From an uncultured Psychrobacter sp. (GTDB taxonomy: Bacteria; Pseudomonadota; Gammaproteobacteria; Pseudomonadales; Moraxellaceae): a stretch of 64,000 nt of DNA. The position numbers and the translations under genes were made by a program. Shown here piece by piece: positions 43,252 to 51,183 of the stretch (positions within the stretch are counted from its first letter, which is position 1; every line of letters starts with the position of its first letter). A model generated the notes under the pieces. That model ran no database searches, was not told the origin of the DNA, and saw nothing but the letters and a program-made list of their open reading frames with translations. Location of the stretch: positions 150,922 through 214,921 of the forward strand of contig CANMUI010000006.1 in the NCBI GenBank assembly GCA_947501045.1, given 5' to 3'.

Positions 43252-44322
43252 ATGAAAAAGGATTTTCTAAAAAAGACTATAACAGCAGGCATTGTATTGA
43301 CTGCTACGTTTGGCTCTATAGGTTGCTCGCAATCTAATGATGCCAATGAAACGGCTGCTGTGTCCACAGATGAGGTCACCACGCTTAGGTTCTCGCACTT
43401 CTGGCCGGCTACGGCAGCATTGCATACCGATGTGTTTGAGCCTTGGGCTAGAAAAATAGAGGAAGAGTCAGATGGCAGACTCGAAGTTGAGATTTACCCT
43501 TCAGCGACTCTAAGTAAGCCTGATATCACTTATGATTCGACGGCTAAAGGTACAGTTGATATAGGAGCGCAAGTGCAAGGCTATATTAGTGGCCGTTTTC
43601 CCTTGACTGAAATTACCCAGCTGCCGGGTCTTTCAAGCTCAGGCACTCAATTAAGCTGTATGCTGCAAACCTTGTATAACGATGATGTGATAGCAAGTGA
43701 GTATGAAGATACCCATCCGCTATTTATGATGGCCTCAGGGCCTGGCGCTTTTCACACTATCGATAAACCTATCCGAGTACCAGAAGATCTTGAGGGCATG
43801 CGTATTCGTCGCCCATTAGAGATAGCGGCTAATATTATCGAAGCGGCAGGGGGTACGCCAGTTGGTATGCCGGCCTCTGATCAGTATACTTCTTTGCAAC
43901 GCGGTGTCATAGATGGGGTGAGCACGCCTTGGGATGCAGCAGGGGCTTTTAAGTTGGCTGAATTGACCAATACCCATACGACCATGCCTCTATATGGCTC
44001 GGCTTTACTTGTGACGATGAATAAAGATAAATATGAAAGCTTACCCGATGATCTAAAACAAGTTATCGATAATAATTCAGGTATGGAGATGGCAAAGACT
44101 GCTGGTAACTTATTTGATAGCGAGGATGTTAGAGTTATAGCTGAGGCTCGTGCTCGCGGTGATACGATGATAGAGATTCCTGACCCCTTAAATGATCCAG
44201 CTTGGGGCGGTATACTCAAGACCGAGATTCAAAATTACTTAGATAATCTTGCAGCCCAAGGGCTCGACGCGCAAGGTGTCTACGAACAAGCGCAAGCAGC
44301 TAGCGCGGCTTGTAAAACTTAA
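43252..44322 (+). CDS. TRAP substrate-binding lipoprotein, DctP family (paralogue 3)
   Basis: The ATG at 43252, after AAAAGGA, gives 356 residues. The signal ends GSIGC, an imperfect lipobox (Ser at -3) but with the same Cys-Ser start as the other paralogues. The body has LEGMRIRRPLE, YTSLQRGVIDG, NKDKYESLPDDLK and IPDPLNDPAW, and the two conserved cysteines (SCMLQTLYN and C-terminal AAC). It lies 134 bp after pobA and 57 bp before a class II aldolase-like gene, so 4-hydroxybenzoate or the aldolase substrate are the candidate ligands. No DctQ/DctM gene is adjacent. Confidence 0.9.
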   Translation: MKKDFLKKTITAGIVLTATFGSIGCSQSNDANETAAVSTDEVTTLRFSHFWPATAALHTDVFEPWARKIEEESDGRLEVEIYPSATLSKPDITYDSTAKGTVDIGAQVQGYISGRFPLTEITQLPGLSSSGTQLSCMLQTLYNDDVIASEYEDTHPLFMMASGPGAFHTIDKPIRVPEDLEGMRIRRPLEIAANIIEAAGGTPVGMPASDQYTSLQRGVIDGVSTPWDAAGAFKLAELTNTHTTMPLYGSALLVTMNKDKYESLPDDLKQVIDNNSGMEMAKTAGNLFDSEDVRVIAEARARGDTMIEIPDPLNDPAWGGILKTEIQNYLDNLAAQGLDAQGVYEQAQAASAACKT

Positions 44323-44379
44323 AGCATTATACAGCTAGCCTGAAAAACATTCGCCATTAATAAAAGTTATGGAGGACAT

Positions 44380-45171
44380 ATGGACAATACTGCAGAAGAT
44401 ATTTTTGCCTCAAAAGTGACGCCACCAGCTTATAGTGACATTGAATGGAAGGCGAGAGTAGAGTTGGCACTTTGCTACAGAATGGTTGATTATTATGGCT
44501 GGACGACCCAAGTCTATAATCATATTTCCTATCGAATACCGGGTACCGAGCACTTACTCATTAACGCTTTTGGACTATTATATAGTGAGATTAAACCCTC
44601 AAATCTGGTAAAAATTGACTTTGAGGGTAATAAAATTGATGACTCGCCTTATCCTATCAATAAAGCGGGCAGTGTTATTCATACCGCTTTGCACAAAGGC
44701 CGGCCCGATGTGCACTGCGTTATGCATACCCATAACTCTGATATTCAAGCGATAAGCGCTCTTGAATGCGGGTTTATACCTTTGTACCAAGAAGCTTTTA
44801 TGTTCTATGAGCGTATCGGCTACCACGACTTTGAAGGCATTGTATTGGATCAAAGCGAACAGCAAAGACTAGTAGAATCATTAGGCCTAACCAATCATAC
44901 CTTGATGCTCAATAATCACGGCGTTGTCACTACCGGTCCTGATGTCGCTTGGACGTTTATGAGAATGTACCAAATCATTCAAGGCTGTCAAGTGCAGCTC
45001 AAGGCTATGGCATCTGGAGGTAAAATAATAAAGGTTAGCGAAGATGCTATGAGAAAAACCAGAGAGCAGTTTGAAGGTGGAGACGCGCAAGCTGGCGCTC
45101 AAGTAAGACTACCTGAATGGCCTGCCTACTATCGCTTGATGAGTAGGCTTGATCCAAACTGGGATCAGTAA
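44380..45171 (+). CDS. Class II aldolase/adducin-family protein
   Basis: A 263-residue protein of the zinc-dependent class II aldolase/adducin fold. The metal-binding histidines are in CVMHTHNSDIQ and in MLNNHGVVTTG, and the acidic residue is probably in PLYQEAFMFYE. GGAGG precedes the ATG. Family members cleave sugar phosphates or decarboxylate/hydrolyse small hydroxy acids; the substrate here is not evident. It is 57 bp downstream of TRAP paralogue 3, suggesting that the two handle the same compound, and it converges on a TetR gene. Confidence 0.85.
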   Translation: MDNTAEDIFASKVTPPAYSDIEWKARVELALCYRMVDYYGWTTQVYNHISYRIPGTEHLLINAFGLLYSEIKPSNLVKIDFEGNKIDDSPYPINKAGSVIHTALHKGRPDVHCVMHTHNSDIQAISALECGFIPLYQEAFMFYERIGYHDFEGIVLDQSEQQRLVESLGLTNHTLMLNNHGVVTTGPDVAWTFMRMYQIIQGCQVQLKAMASGGKIIKVSEDAMRKTREQFEGGDAQAGAQVRLPEWPAYYRLMSRLDPNWDQ

Positions 45172-45185
45172 TAATGGGTAAGAAA

Positions 45186-45207
45186 AGAGGTTTTTATAGC
45201 AACCTCT
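45186..45207 (-). terminator. Hairpin between aldolase and TetR genes
   Basis: AGAGGTT (45186-45192) pairs with AACCTCT (45201-45207). Read on the minus strand it overlaps the TetR stop codon and is followed by TTTTCTT, so it may terminate the TetR transcript. Confidence 0.5.
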
Positions 45208-45787
45208 CAAATATACCATCAATGTACTTTTCTACCGCATCCGTATTATTGCTGACTTGCGCATAAGTTCTTAAACCCATTACCTGAATTTGGAAGTAGC
45301 GGGCCAGTTCAGCTGGATCTTTATCACTGCTAATTTCACCATTATCAATGGCTTGCTGAAAGGTCTTAACAAAAGAAGCTTCAACACGTTCTAAAATGCT
45401 TGTCGCGTGATTAAGCAGTTCTGGACTATCGTTTTGCGTCAACTCACCAATAGTTTTGACCACCATGCACATGCCGCTGGGTGCAGTGCCTTTACTACAA
45501 ACAGTGACGCTATGAATAAACCGTTTTAGGCCAGCAAGCACTGTTTCTTCTTGGGCAATGCTATTGGCAAGATTCGCAGCACCTTCTTGCGCATAGCGAT
45601 TTAATGCCTCTTTAAACAAATTGTCTTTATTACCAAAAGCGGCATAGATACTACCGGGGCGCATATCAACGACATCTTGCAAGTTTCTCATAGAGGTAGC
45701 GTGATAGCCCTTTTCCCAATAGAGATTTTTGGCTTTTTCGATGACATCATCACGATTAAATTTCGCTTGTGCACTCATAATTTTCAC
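45194..45787 (-). CDS. TetR-family transcriptional regulator
   Basis: A 197-residue TetR/AcrR repressor. The N-terminal helix-turn-helix covers residues about 10-60 (VIEKAKNLYWEKGYHATSMR, then MRPGSIYAAFGNKDNLFKEA), with an all-helical ligand domain behind it. An ATG three codons in (45778) is an alternative start. It is the last of four minus-strand genes (MFS, GST, GST, TetR). Two palindromes of the form TGAACGNNCGTTCA at 47663 and 49198 lie upstream of other members of that group and are the obvious candidate operators; this link is inferred. Confidence 0.9.
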   Translation of the reverse strand: MKIMSAQAKFNRDDVIEKAKNLYWEKGYHATSMRNLQDVVDMRPGSIYAAFGNKDNLFKEALNRYAQEGAANLANSIAQEETVLAGLKRFIHSVTVCSKGTAPSGMCMVVKTIGELTQNDSPELLNHATSILERVEASFVKTFQQAIDNGEISSDKDPAELARYFQIQVMGLRTYAQVSNNTDAVEKYIDGIFERLL

Positions 45788-45974
45788 CTTAAAAGCTAGT
45801 ATTTTATTAAAGATATGAGCTTATTAAAAATATAGTCTTAAAATCTGGAAAACCAAGTCACACTAATATTATTGTCAGATATTATTGGTAGCGTTAATCC
45901 TAAACAACAAAAGCATAACCATTATAACGTGCTGTTAGGATAATTTTTTCTTGCGTTATAGCTAGCCGTTCAAT

Positions 45975-45999
45975 GCTGCAAAAAACTTATCCCAGTAGC
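45975..45999. repeat. Half copy of the 18.1-kb palindromic element
   Basis: This 25-bp stretch matches 18194-18218 at 22 of 25 positions, including the terminal TATCCCAGTAGC. No matching left arm is found nearby. It lies between the TetR gene and a GST stop codon, in a 232-bp gap that is otherwise AT-rich. Confidence 0.55.
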
Positions 46000-46019
46000 C
46001 ATGTATTGGTGAGAACCAA

Positions 46020-46877
46020 TTACTCTGGTTTTAGTGCCAACACTTTATCGATATCTGTCGCACTATGGCGATTTTCCAGCTGTTCCCATTCTTCACCGTG
46101 AGTACGGTTAACGATGCGGCCACGTTGTACGGCTGGACGCGCCAATATGGCTTTGGCCCAGCGCTGTACATGGGTGTAGTCATTGACTTGCAAAAAGTCT
46201 TCTGCCTCATACTGGTTACCTATTACTAAATTACCATACCAAGGCCAAGTAGCAATATCAGCGATACTATACTCATCACCGGCAATAAATTCATTTTTCG
46301 CTAATTGCTTATCGAGTACGTCCAACTGGCGCTTGGTTTCCATTGTAAAGCGATTGATGGCATATTCAAACTTTTCAGGTGCATAAGCGTAAAAATGCCC
46401 AAAACCGCCGCCTAAGTACGGCGCAGAACCATGTAACCAGAATAGCCAATTAAAGACTTGGGTACGTTTGCTGCCTTTTTCAGGCAGTAGTACGTCAAAC
46501 TTTTCAGCAAGATAAACTAAAATAGAAGCAGATTCAAATACCGTTTCAGGCTCAGTGCCAGAGTAATCAACGAAAGCTGGAATTTTAGAGTTAGGGTTGA
46601 TATCTACAAAGCCTGATGAAAACTGATCGCCTTCGCCAATATGAATCATATGGGCGTCATATTCTGCGTCTTTGCCCAGTGCTAGTAACTCTTCTAGCAT
46701 GATAGTGACTTTTTGACCGTTAGGCGTGCCCATTGAGTACAGTTGCAAAGCATGTTTGCCTACTGGTAATTCCTTCTCATGGGTAGCACCTGAAACGGGG
46801 CGATTCACACTGGCCCATTTACCGCCACTCTCTGCATCATGTGTCCAAATTTTTGGGGGTACGTATTGGTTTTCCAT
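46020..46877 (-). CDS. Glutathione S-transferase, YghU-like
   Basis: A 285-residue Nu-class-like glutathione S-transferase. It has the long N-terminal extension of YghU proteins (YVPPKIWTHDAESGGKWASV), then a thioredoxin-fold domain with QLYSMGTPNGQKVTIMLEEL, and a helical C-terminal domain with FIAGDEYSIADIATWPWYGN. Such enzymes show glutathione-dependent disulfide reductase and peroxidase activity. It is co-directional with a second GST 38 bp upstream, suggesting a glutathione-linked detoxification unit. Confidence 0.9.
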   Translation of the reverse strand: MENQYVPPKIWTHDAESGGKWASVNRPVSGATHEKELPVGKHALQLYSMGTPNGQKVTIMLEELLALGKDAEYDAHMIHIGEGDQFSSGFVDINPNSKIPAFVDYSGTEPETVFESASILVYLAEKFDVLLPEKGSKRTQVFNWLFWLHGSAPYLGGGFGHFYAYAPEKFEYAINRFTMETKRQLDVLDKQLAKNEFIAGDEYSIADIATWPWYGNLVIGNQYEAEDFLQVNDYTHVQRWAKAILARPAVQRGRIVNRTHGEEWEQLENRHSATDIDKVLALKPE

Positions 46878-46915
46878 TATTATTCCTATTTTTATGTGTA
46901 TTGTTATGTTTGGGG

Positions 46916-47599
46916 TTATTCAGCGTTTTTCGCAAAGTTTTGTGGATATAGGGCACGTGCAGCTGCGTTATCAAAGTCAGATTTGAACACAACGTCTTTA
47001 GCAATATTGCGCGCTCTATCTACAGCAGGACGAGCATTGATACTAGCAAACCAACGTTTGAGGTTAGGGTAGTTGTCTAACCCTTCTTCGCCCAATACAA
47101 ATGTTGCTTTATCAACCCAGCCCCAAGCTGAGATATCAGCAATAGAGTAGTCGTTACCAACCACATATTCACGGCCTTCCATATGCTTATCTAGCACCTC
47201 ATAATGACGCTCGGCTTCACGAAGATAGCGATTGATCGCATAAGGAACTTTTTCGGGTGCTTTATGTCTAAAATGCACAGATTGACCAGAAAATGGGCCC
47301 AATCCAGTCGCGACAAACATTAGCCATGAGAGCATTTCACCTCGGTCTTCTGGCTTTCCTGCAAGCTGGCCTGTTTTTTCAGCCAAGTACATCAAAATAG
47401 CCGTCGAATCAAAGACACGGTTGCCATCATCTTCGATAGCGGGCGTTTTACCATTCGGGTTGATAGCGCGATATTCAGGCGTATGTTGCTCACCTTTCAT
47501 CGTATCTATTGGCATTAATTCGTACGCTAAACCCGTCTCCATCAGATAAAGAGCCACTTTCATAGGGTTAGGTGTTTGGTGAAAATAAAACTTAAGCAT
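46916..47599 (-). CDS. Glutathione S-transferase
   Basis: The start at 47599 is preferred because AAGGA lies seven bases before it and the typical GST N-terminus (KFYFHQTPNPMKVALYLMET) begins there; this gives 227 residues. The N-terminal glutathione-binding domain contains NPNGKTPAIEDDG and STAILMYLAE, and the C-terminal helical domain has YVVGNDYSIADISAWGWVDK. It resembles the YfcG/theta-like group. A TGAACG palindrome lies 64 bp upstream of the start. Confidence 0.9.
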   Translation of the reverse strand: MLKFYFHQTPNPMKVALYLMETGLAYELMPIDTMKGEQHTPEYRAINPNGKTPAIEDDGNRVFDSTAILMYLAEKTGQLAGKPEDRGEMLSWLMFVATGLGPFSGQSVHFRHKAPEKVPYAINRYLREAERHYEVLDKHMEGREYVVGNDYSIADISAWGWVDKATFVLGEEGLDNYPNLKRWFASINARPAVDRARNIAKDVVFKSDFDNAAARALYPQNFAKNAE

Positions 47600-47662
47600 G
47601 TTGATATCCTTAGACGGCTCGAAAGGTTTAGGTGTTAGTCTTACAACCACTATAAAGAAAAA

Positions 47663-47676
47663 TGAACGACCGTTCA
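47663..47676. promoter_or_regulatory. Candidate TetR operator
   Basis: TGAACGACCGTTCA has perfect 6-bp arms around a two-base centre and lies 64 bp upstream of the GST start. A second copy of the same form is at 49198-49211. Its match to the generic TetR-type palindrome and the TetR gene in the same group support the call. Confidence 0.65.
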
Positions 47677-47732
47677 AGTATAGTTTGAGTAGTTGTTCAT
47701 GCCACTAAAGTTAAATATATAAAGATTGCTTA

Positions 47733-48998
47733 CTAAGCAGATTTTTGTGCTCGTAATAATAAGGCAAGTCCAATGGCGACAAAGGCAGCAATGCCAGATA
47801 CCAGATAACTGATGCTAAAGTCTCCCGTGATTTCTGCAAGATAACCCGCTGCTACTGGTCCAAGAGCCTGTCCACCCGAAAAGGCAAAAGTCAGCGCCGC
47901 CAGCGCACTTGCCGCCGCTGCAGGCCCGAAATAATCGCCAGCGGAGGCTGCCATAATGACAGGAACGCTCCAAACTACTAAGCCAAACAGGATAATGGAC
48001 AAGTAAAGCCCTAAAGTCCAATCAGTCAATCCGACCAGCAGATAAGCGATGGCAAGGAAGAAAAAAGCCAACGCGAGACCAAGGCGTCTGCCAATATTGT
48101 CAGAAATCCAGCCAAACAACATGCCTGAAAAGACACTAAGCAGACCAATCCATGCCCAAATACCGCCTGCAGTCGCTTCACTTAGTTGATACGAGCCAAC
48201 CATGCTAGTGACGATAAAGGTCACGTAAACCATATAAGTGGCACCATAAATGGCAAAGATGATACCCAAATGTACCAGCAGTTTAATATTAGCGCGTTCT
48301 AGTTTTTTCTTATTTTTTACAGGTGAGGTAGGTACACGTCCAAAAGGATTTTGATTGACATCGTCTGGATGATTGCGAATCAAAGTGAAAGTAAGCCAAG
48401 CTACCAAGATATTGATAACGGCAAAAATTAGCCAGCCCGTCTGCCAAGACAGTAGACCAGAGATAGGTAAGAGTTTTGGTACGACGAAGCCCGATAGAAT
48501 AATGCCAAACCCAGGGCCAGCCATAACGAGTCCTAAGGCGAGCCCACGATGCGACGGGAAAAACCAATGTGACATGACGCTCATCATCGGTAAGACCACG
48601 CCACCGCTACCAATGCCAGTCAATACGTAAAGTGCGCAGAGTAGGGGAAAGCTTGTGGTAAAAGCCATACCAAGCATAGAGACGGCGATTAAAAGCAGGC
48701 TGGCAGTACCAGTGATTCGAGTACCAAATCGAGGTATGATTAGCGGGCTTAAAAGAACGGCAACCAGATATCCTATCAGGTTAGTGAATCCCAATATTCC
48801 GCTTTGAGTGTAATTTAATCCCAAAGAAGCCGACATCGACGGCAGCAACATACCAAACGCAAATCGGCCTAATCCAAGGCCGCAGAACATCGCTATAGAG
48901 CCTGTAGCGGCTACAATCCAAGCATAATGTAACCTGCCTAGTCTCAGGGGAGGCGTACGACCTTGGTCTTTTTGTTGAATGATTCGATCATGCATCAC
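47733..48998 (-). CDS. Major facilitator superfamily transporter
   Basis: A 421-residue, twelve-helix MFS transporter. The first helix region HYAWIVAATGSIAMFCGLGL and GRFAFGMLLPSM, and the loop GWISDNIGRRLGLAL between helices 8 and 9, are typical; it resembles the YbfB/YjiJ-like group. The two initial Met codons leave the start uncertain by one residue. It heads the minus-strand group MFS-GST-GST-TetR and may import or export the compound that the GSTs modify. Substrate unknown. Confidence 0.85.
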   Translation of the reverse strand: MMHDRIIQQKDQGRTPPLRLGRLHYAWIVAATGSIAMFCGLGLGRFAFGMLLPSMSASLGLNYTQSGILGFTNLIGYLVAVLLSPLIIPRFGTRITGTASLLLIAVSMLGMAFTTSFPLLCALYVLTGIGSGGVVLPMMSVMSHWFFPSHRGLALGLVMAGPGFGIILSGFVVPKLLPISGLLSWQTGWLIFAVINILVAWLTFTLIRNHPDDVNQNPFGRVPTSPVKNKKKLERANIKLLVHLGIIFAIYGATYMVYVTFIVTSMVGSYQLSEATAGGIWAWIGLLSVFSGMLFGWISDNIGRRLGLALAFFFLAIAYLLVGLTDWTLGLYLSIILFGLVVWSVPVIMAASAGDYFGPAAAASALAALTFAFSGGQALGPVAAGYLAEITGDFSISYLVSGIAAFVAIGLALLLRAQKSA

Positions 48999-49384
48999 GA
49001 ATCTCCGATAAGTCGAAGAATTTGATAGTTTGTGATATCAATCGTCATCGCGTTTAGGCCAAAGAACACTATTTCCTTATCTTGGAGTTTATCCATTTTA
49101 CACTCATCCCTTTGTGCTTAGTTTCTGTAGACCTTTAAACAACTATGTTTATTATTTTTACAAAATTATGTGCTACAGAAAGGAGTATAACTCTACCTGA
49201 ACGTTCGTTCAATTGATAATCAAAAAATATTTAAAATTATTTAGGACTTCTTCATTTTATTTGTTGACATCAATAAGTATGACTGGTAATTTTAGTTGAA
49301 AAGTAAAGTAATTATTCTAAGACCATGATTTTTTATACCTTTTTTCTATAGATAAAAGACGACTAACCATCAAGAAAGGATTCT
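48999..49384. promoter_or_regulatory. Divergent MFS/TRAP control region
   Basis: A 386-bp non-coding gap between the MFS gene (leftward) and TRAP paralogue 4 (rightward). It contains the TGAACG palindrome at 49198-49211, AT-rich stretches on both sides of it, and AAAGGA before the TRAP gene. No coding remnant was seen. Confidence 0.6.
49198..49211. promoter_or_regulatory. Candidate TetR operator
   Basis: TGAACGTTCGTTCA, a perfect 6-bp dyad around TT, lies about 200 bp upstream of the MFS gene and 174 bp upstream of TRAP paralogue 4. It has the same arms as the site at 47663. Confidence 0.65.
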
Positions 49385-50458
49385 ATGATGAAAATGATGA
49401 CACCCTTAGCCATGACTTTGGCGTCTCTACTAAGCTTTACAGGCTGCTCAAACGAACAAAGTACAGTTGTAGATAGTACAGATACTACTGAATCAGCAAA
49501 TAGTAAAGAGGTAACCACATTGCGTTTCTCGCATTTGTGGCCGGCTACAGCAGCTATGAATGTTGAAGCTTTTGAGCCTTGGGCAGAAAAGATTGCAGAA
49601 GAGTCTGACGGTAGACTTAAGGTAGAGATCTATCCTTCAGCCACGCTAAGTAAGCCTGATGTGACTTATGATGCGGTAGCTAACGGTACTGTCGATATAG
49701 GGTTACAGGTTCAGGGTTATATTAATGGCCGCTTTCCATTGACTCAAATTGCTGAGCTGCCAGGGTTATCAGATTCTGCAGGCCAGATGAGCTGCATACT
49801 GCAAACTCTGTATGACGACGGAGTGATTGCGAGTGAATACGAAGACACGCACTTGTTATTTATGATCGGTAGTGAGCCTAGCACCATACACACTGTAGAT
49901 AAACCTATACGCAAACCTGACGATATGAAAGGGATGCGTATTCGCAGACCTTCAGCTATTGGTGGCGATATTATTGAAGCGGCTGGCGGCGCTCCTGTTG
50001 GTCTGCCCGCCACCGACCTTTATAATTCATTGCAGCGCGGCGTTATCGATGGTATGGCTTTTCCTTGGAGTCCTACTGGATCTTTTAGGCTCACTGAGAT
50101 TGTAAACACCCATACCAACATGCCTTTTTATAGTTCTGCACTGATGGTCACTATGAACAAAGATAAGTATGAAAGCCTTCCCGATGATCTCAAAGAGGTT
50201 ATTGATAATAACTCTGGTACCGTGATGGCTGATATTACTGCTAATGTCTTTGATACCGAAGCGGCTAAGTTTTATGAAGAAGCCAAAGCGCGTGGAGACG
50301 TGATGATCGATATTCCTGATCCGCTCAATGATCCTGACTGGAGAGTACCATTAGAAGCGGGGACAGAAAAATATTTATCCGACGTTGAAGCACTAGGGCT
50401 AGACGCGCAAGGCGTGTATGTCAAAGCGCAACAGGCAAGCGTAGCGTGTGAATCTTAA
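49385..50458 (+). CDS. TRAP substrate-binding lipoprotein, DctP family (paralogue 4)
   Basis: A 357-residue DctP-type protein with a signal ending FTGC followed by Ser. Body features match the other copies: MKGMRIRRPS, YNSLQRGVIDG, NKDKYESLPDDLK, IPDPLNDPDW, and two cysteines (SCILQTLYD and C-terminal VAC). The leader before the start, with TAACCATCAA and AAAGGATT, is nearly the same as that of paralogue 2, pointing to a fairly recent duplication. It lies between the MFS/GST group and the indole-acetate genes and is closed by a strong terminator. Indole-3-acetate is one possible ligand. Confidence 0.9.
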   Translation: MMKMMTPLAMTLASLLSFTGCSNEQSTVVDSTDTTESANSKEVTTLRFSHLWPATAAMNVEAFEPWAEKIAEESDGRLKVEIYPSATLSKPDVTYDAVANGTVDIGLQVQGYINGRFPLTQIAELPGLSDSAGQMSCILQTLYDDGVIASEYEDTHLLFMIGSEPSTIHTVDKPIRKPDDMKGMRIRRPSAIGGDIIEAAGGAPVGLPATDLYNSLQRGVIDGMAFPWSPTGSFRLTEIVNTHTNMPFYSSALMVTMNKDKYESLPDDLKEVIDNNSGTVMADITANVFDTEAAKFYEEAKARGDVMIDIPDPLNDPDWRVPLEAGTEKYLSDVEALGLDAQGVYVKAQQASVACES

Positions 50459-50490
50459 TAACTTACAAAGCTAAGTTTTATTTGATAGAG

Positions 50491-50531
50491 AAACAGCCCC
50501 CATAAGTTGCATAAACTTATGGGGGCTGTTT
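50491..50531. terminator. Strong rho-independent terminator
   Basis: A perfect 18-bp stem (50491-50508 and 50514-50531) with a five-base loop and A/T-runs at both ends lies between converging TRAP paralogue 4 and iacR; it should work in both directions. Confidence 0.93.
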
Positions 50532-50567
50532 TATGAGCTATTTTTGATATGTTCTAAGCATTACGCT

Positions 50568-51041
50568 TTAGTCATCGCTATGCTCTAAATTGTCGAAAAG
50601 CCTTTTACTTAGCTCAAGAAAGGTTTCAATCTCTGCAGTTGAAAAGCTGGCAAACACATCTTCAAACATAGGCGCTGTTGCCTCGACGATCATGTTGACT
50701 TGAGATAGTCCTTGCGCTGTTAATTGGACTAATCTGACCCGGCCATCGCTTTTTTGTTTATAGACGGTGACTAAGCCCTCTTTTTCCATGCGCTGCACAA
50801 TTTTGGTAATGGTTGGAATCTTCATTAATGCCTCATTGGCAATCTCTGAAATTGTCAACTCTGTATGTCTGCGTAGTAGCAGTCCTACCCGCCATCGGGA
50901 TGCATCCATACCGACCTTTTTGAGCGTTTTTTCCATCTCTTGCGTGTACAAAGACTCTACGCGAGCTATCCAATAAAAAGGAAATTTTTGATAGTCAAAT
51001 TGCTCACTATTTGGAAAGTATTTCTCTTTATTCGCCTGCAT
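50568..51041 (-). CDS. iacR: MarR-family regulator of the iac cluster
   Basis: A 157-residue MarR protein with the winged helix-turn-helix at residues about 55-120 (LTISEIANEALMKIPTITKI, then VQRMEKEGLVTVYKQKSDGR). It is transcribed away from iacH, the position that iacR holds in Acinetobacter baumannii, where it controls indole-3-acetate catabolism. MarR repressors usually release DNA when they bind the aromatic substrate. The naming relies on the complete iac gene order that follows. Confidence 0.87.
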   Translation of the reverse strand: MQANKEKYFPNSEQFDYQKFPFYWIARVESLYTQEMEKTLKKVGMDASRWRVGLLLRRHTELTISEIANEALMKIPTITKIVQRMEKEGLVTVYKQKSDGRVRLVQLTAQGLSQVNMIVEATAPMFEDVFASFSTAEIETFLELSKRLFDNLEHSDD

Positions 51042-51091
51042 TTTCTATTTTTCCCAATGGTCTAATTTTTGTATTTATATGATTTCAAAAG

Positions 51092-51139
51092 AATTTAGTA
51101 AAAGTATTTGACATTTCAACTAAATTTTAGGATACTTTT
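51092..51139. promoter_or_regulatory. iacH promoter with nested dyads
   Basis: TTGACA (51108-51113) and GATACT (51131-51136), 17 bp apart, make a credible sigma-70 promoter for iacH. Two inverted repeats bracket it: AATTTAGT/ACTAAATT (51092-51099, 51119-51126) and AAAAGTAT/ATACTTTT (51100-51107, 51132-51139). They are candidate IacR binding sites. Confidence 0.6.
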
Positions 51140-51183
51140 AATCAGGAGCAGTACTCAAGAAATGAGATTGAAAGGACTCAAAC

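Noticed and set aside
43881..44219. Minus-strand open frames antisense to the TRAP receptor genes, similar in all five
   Set aside because: Their similarity only mirrors the conserved receptor coding sequence on the other strand; no start signals.
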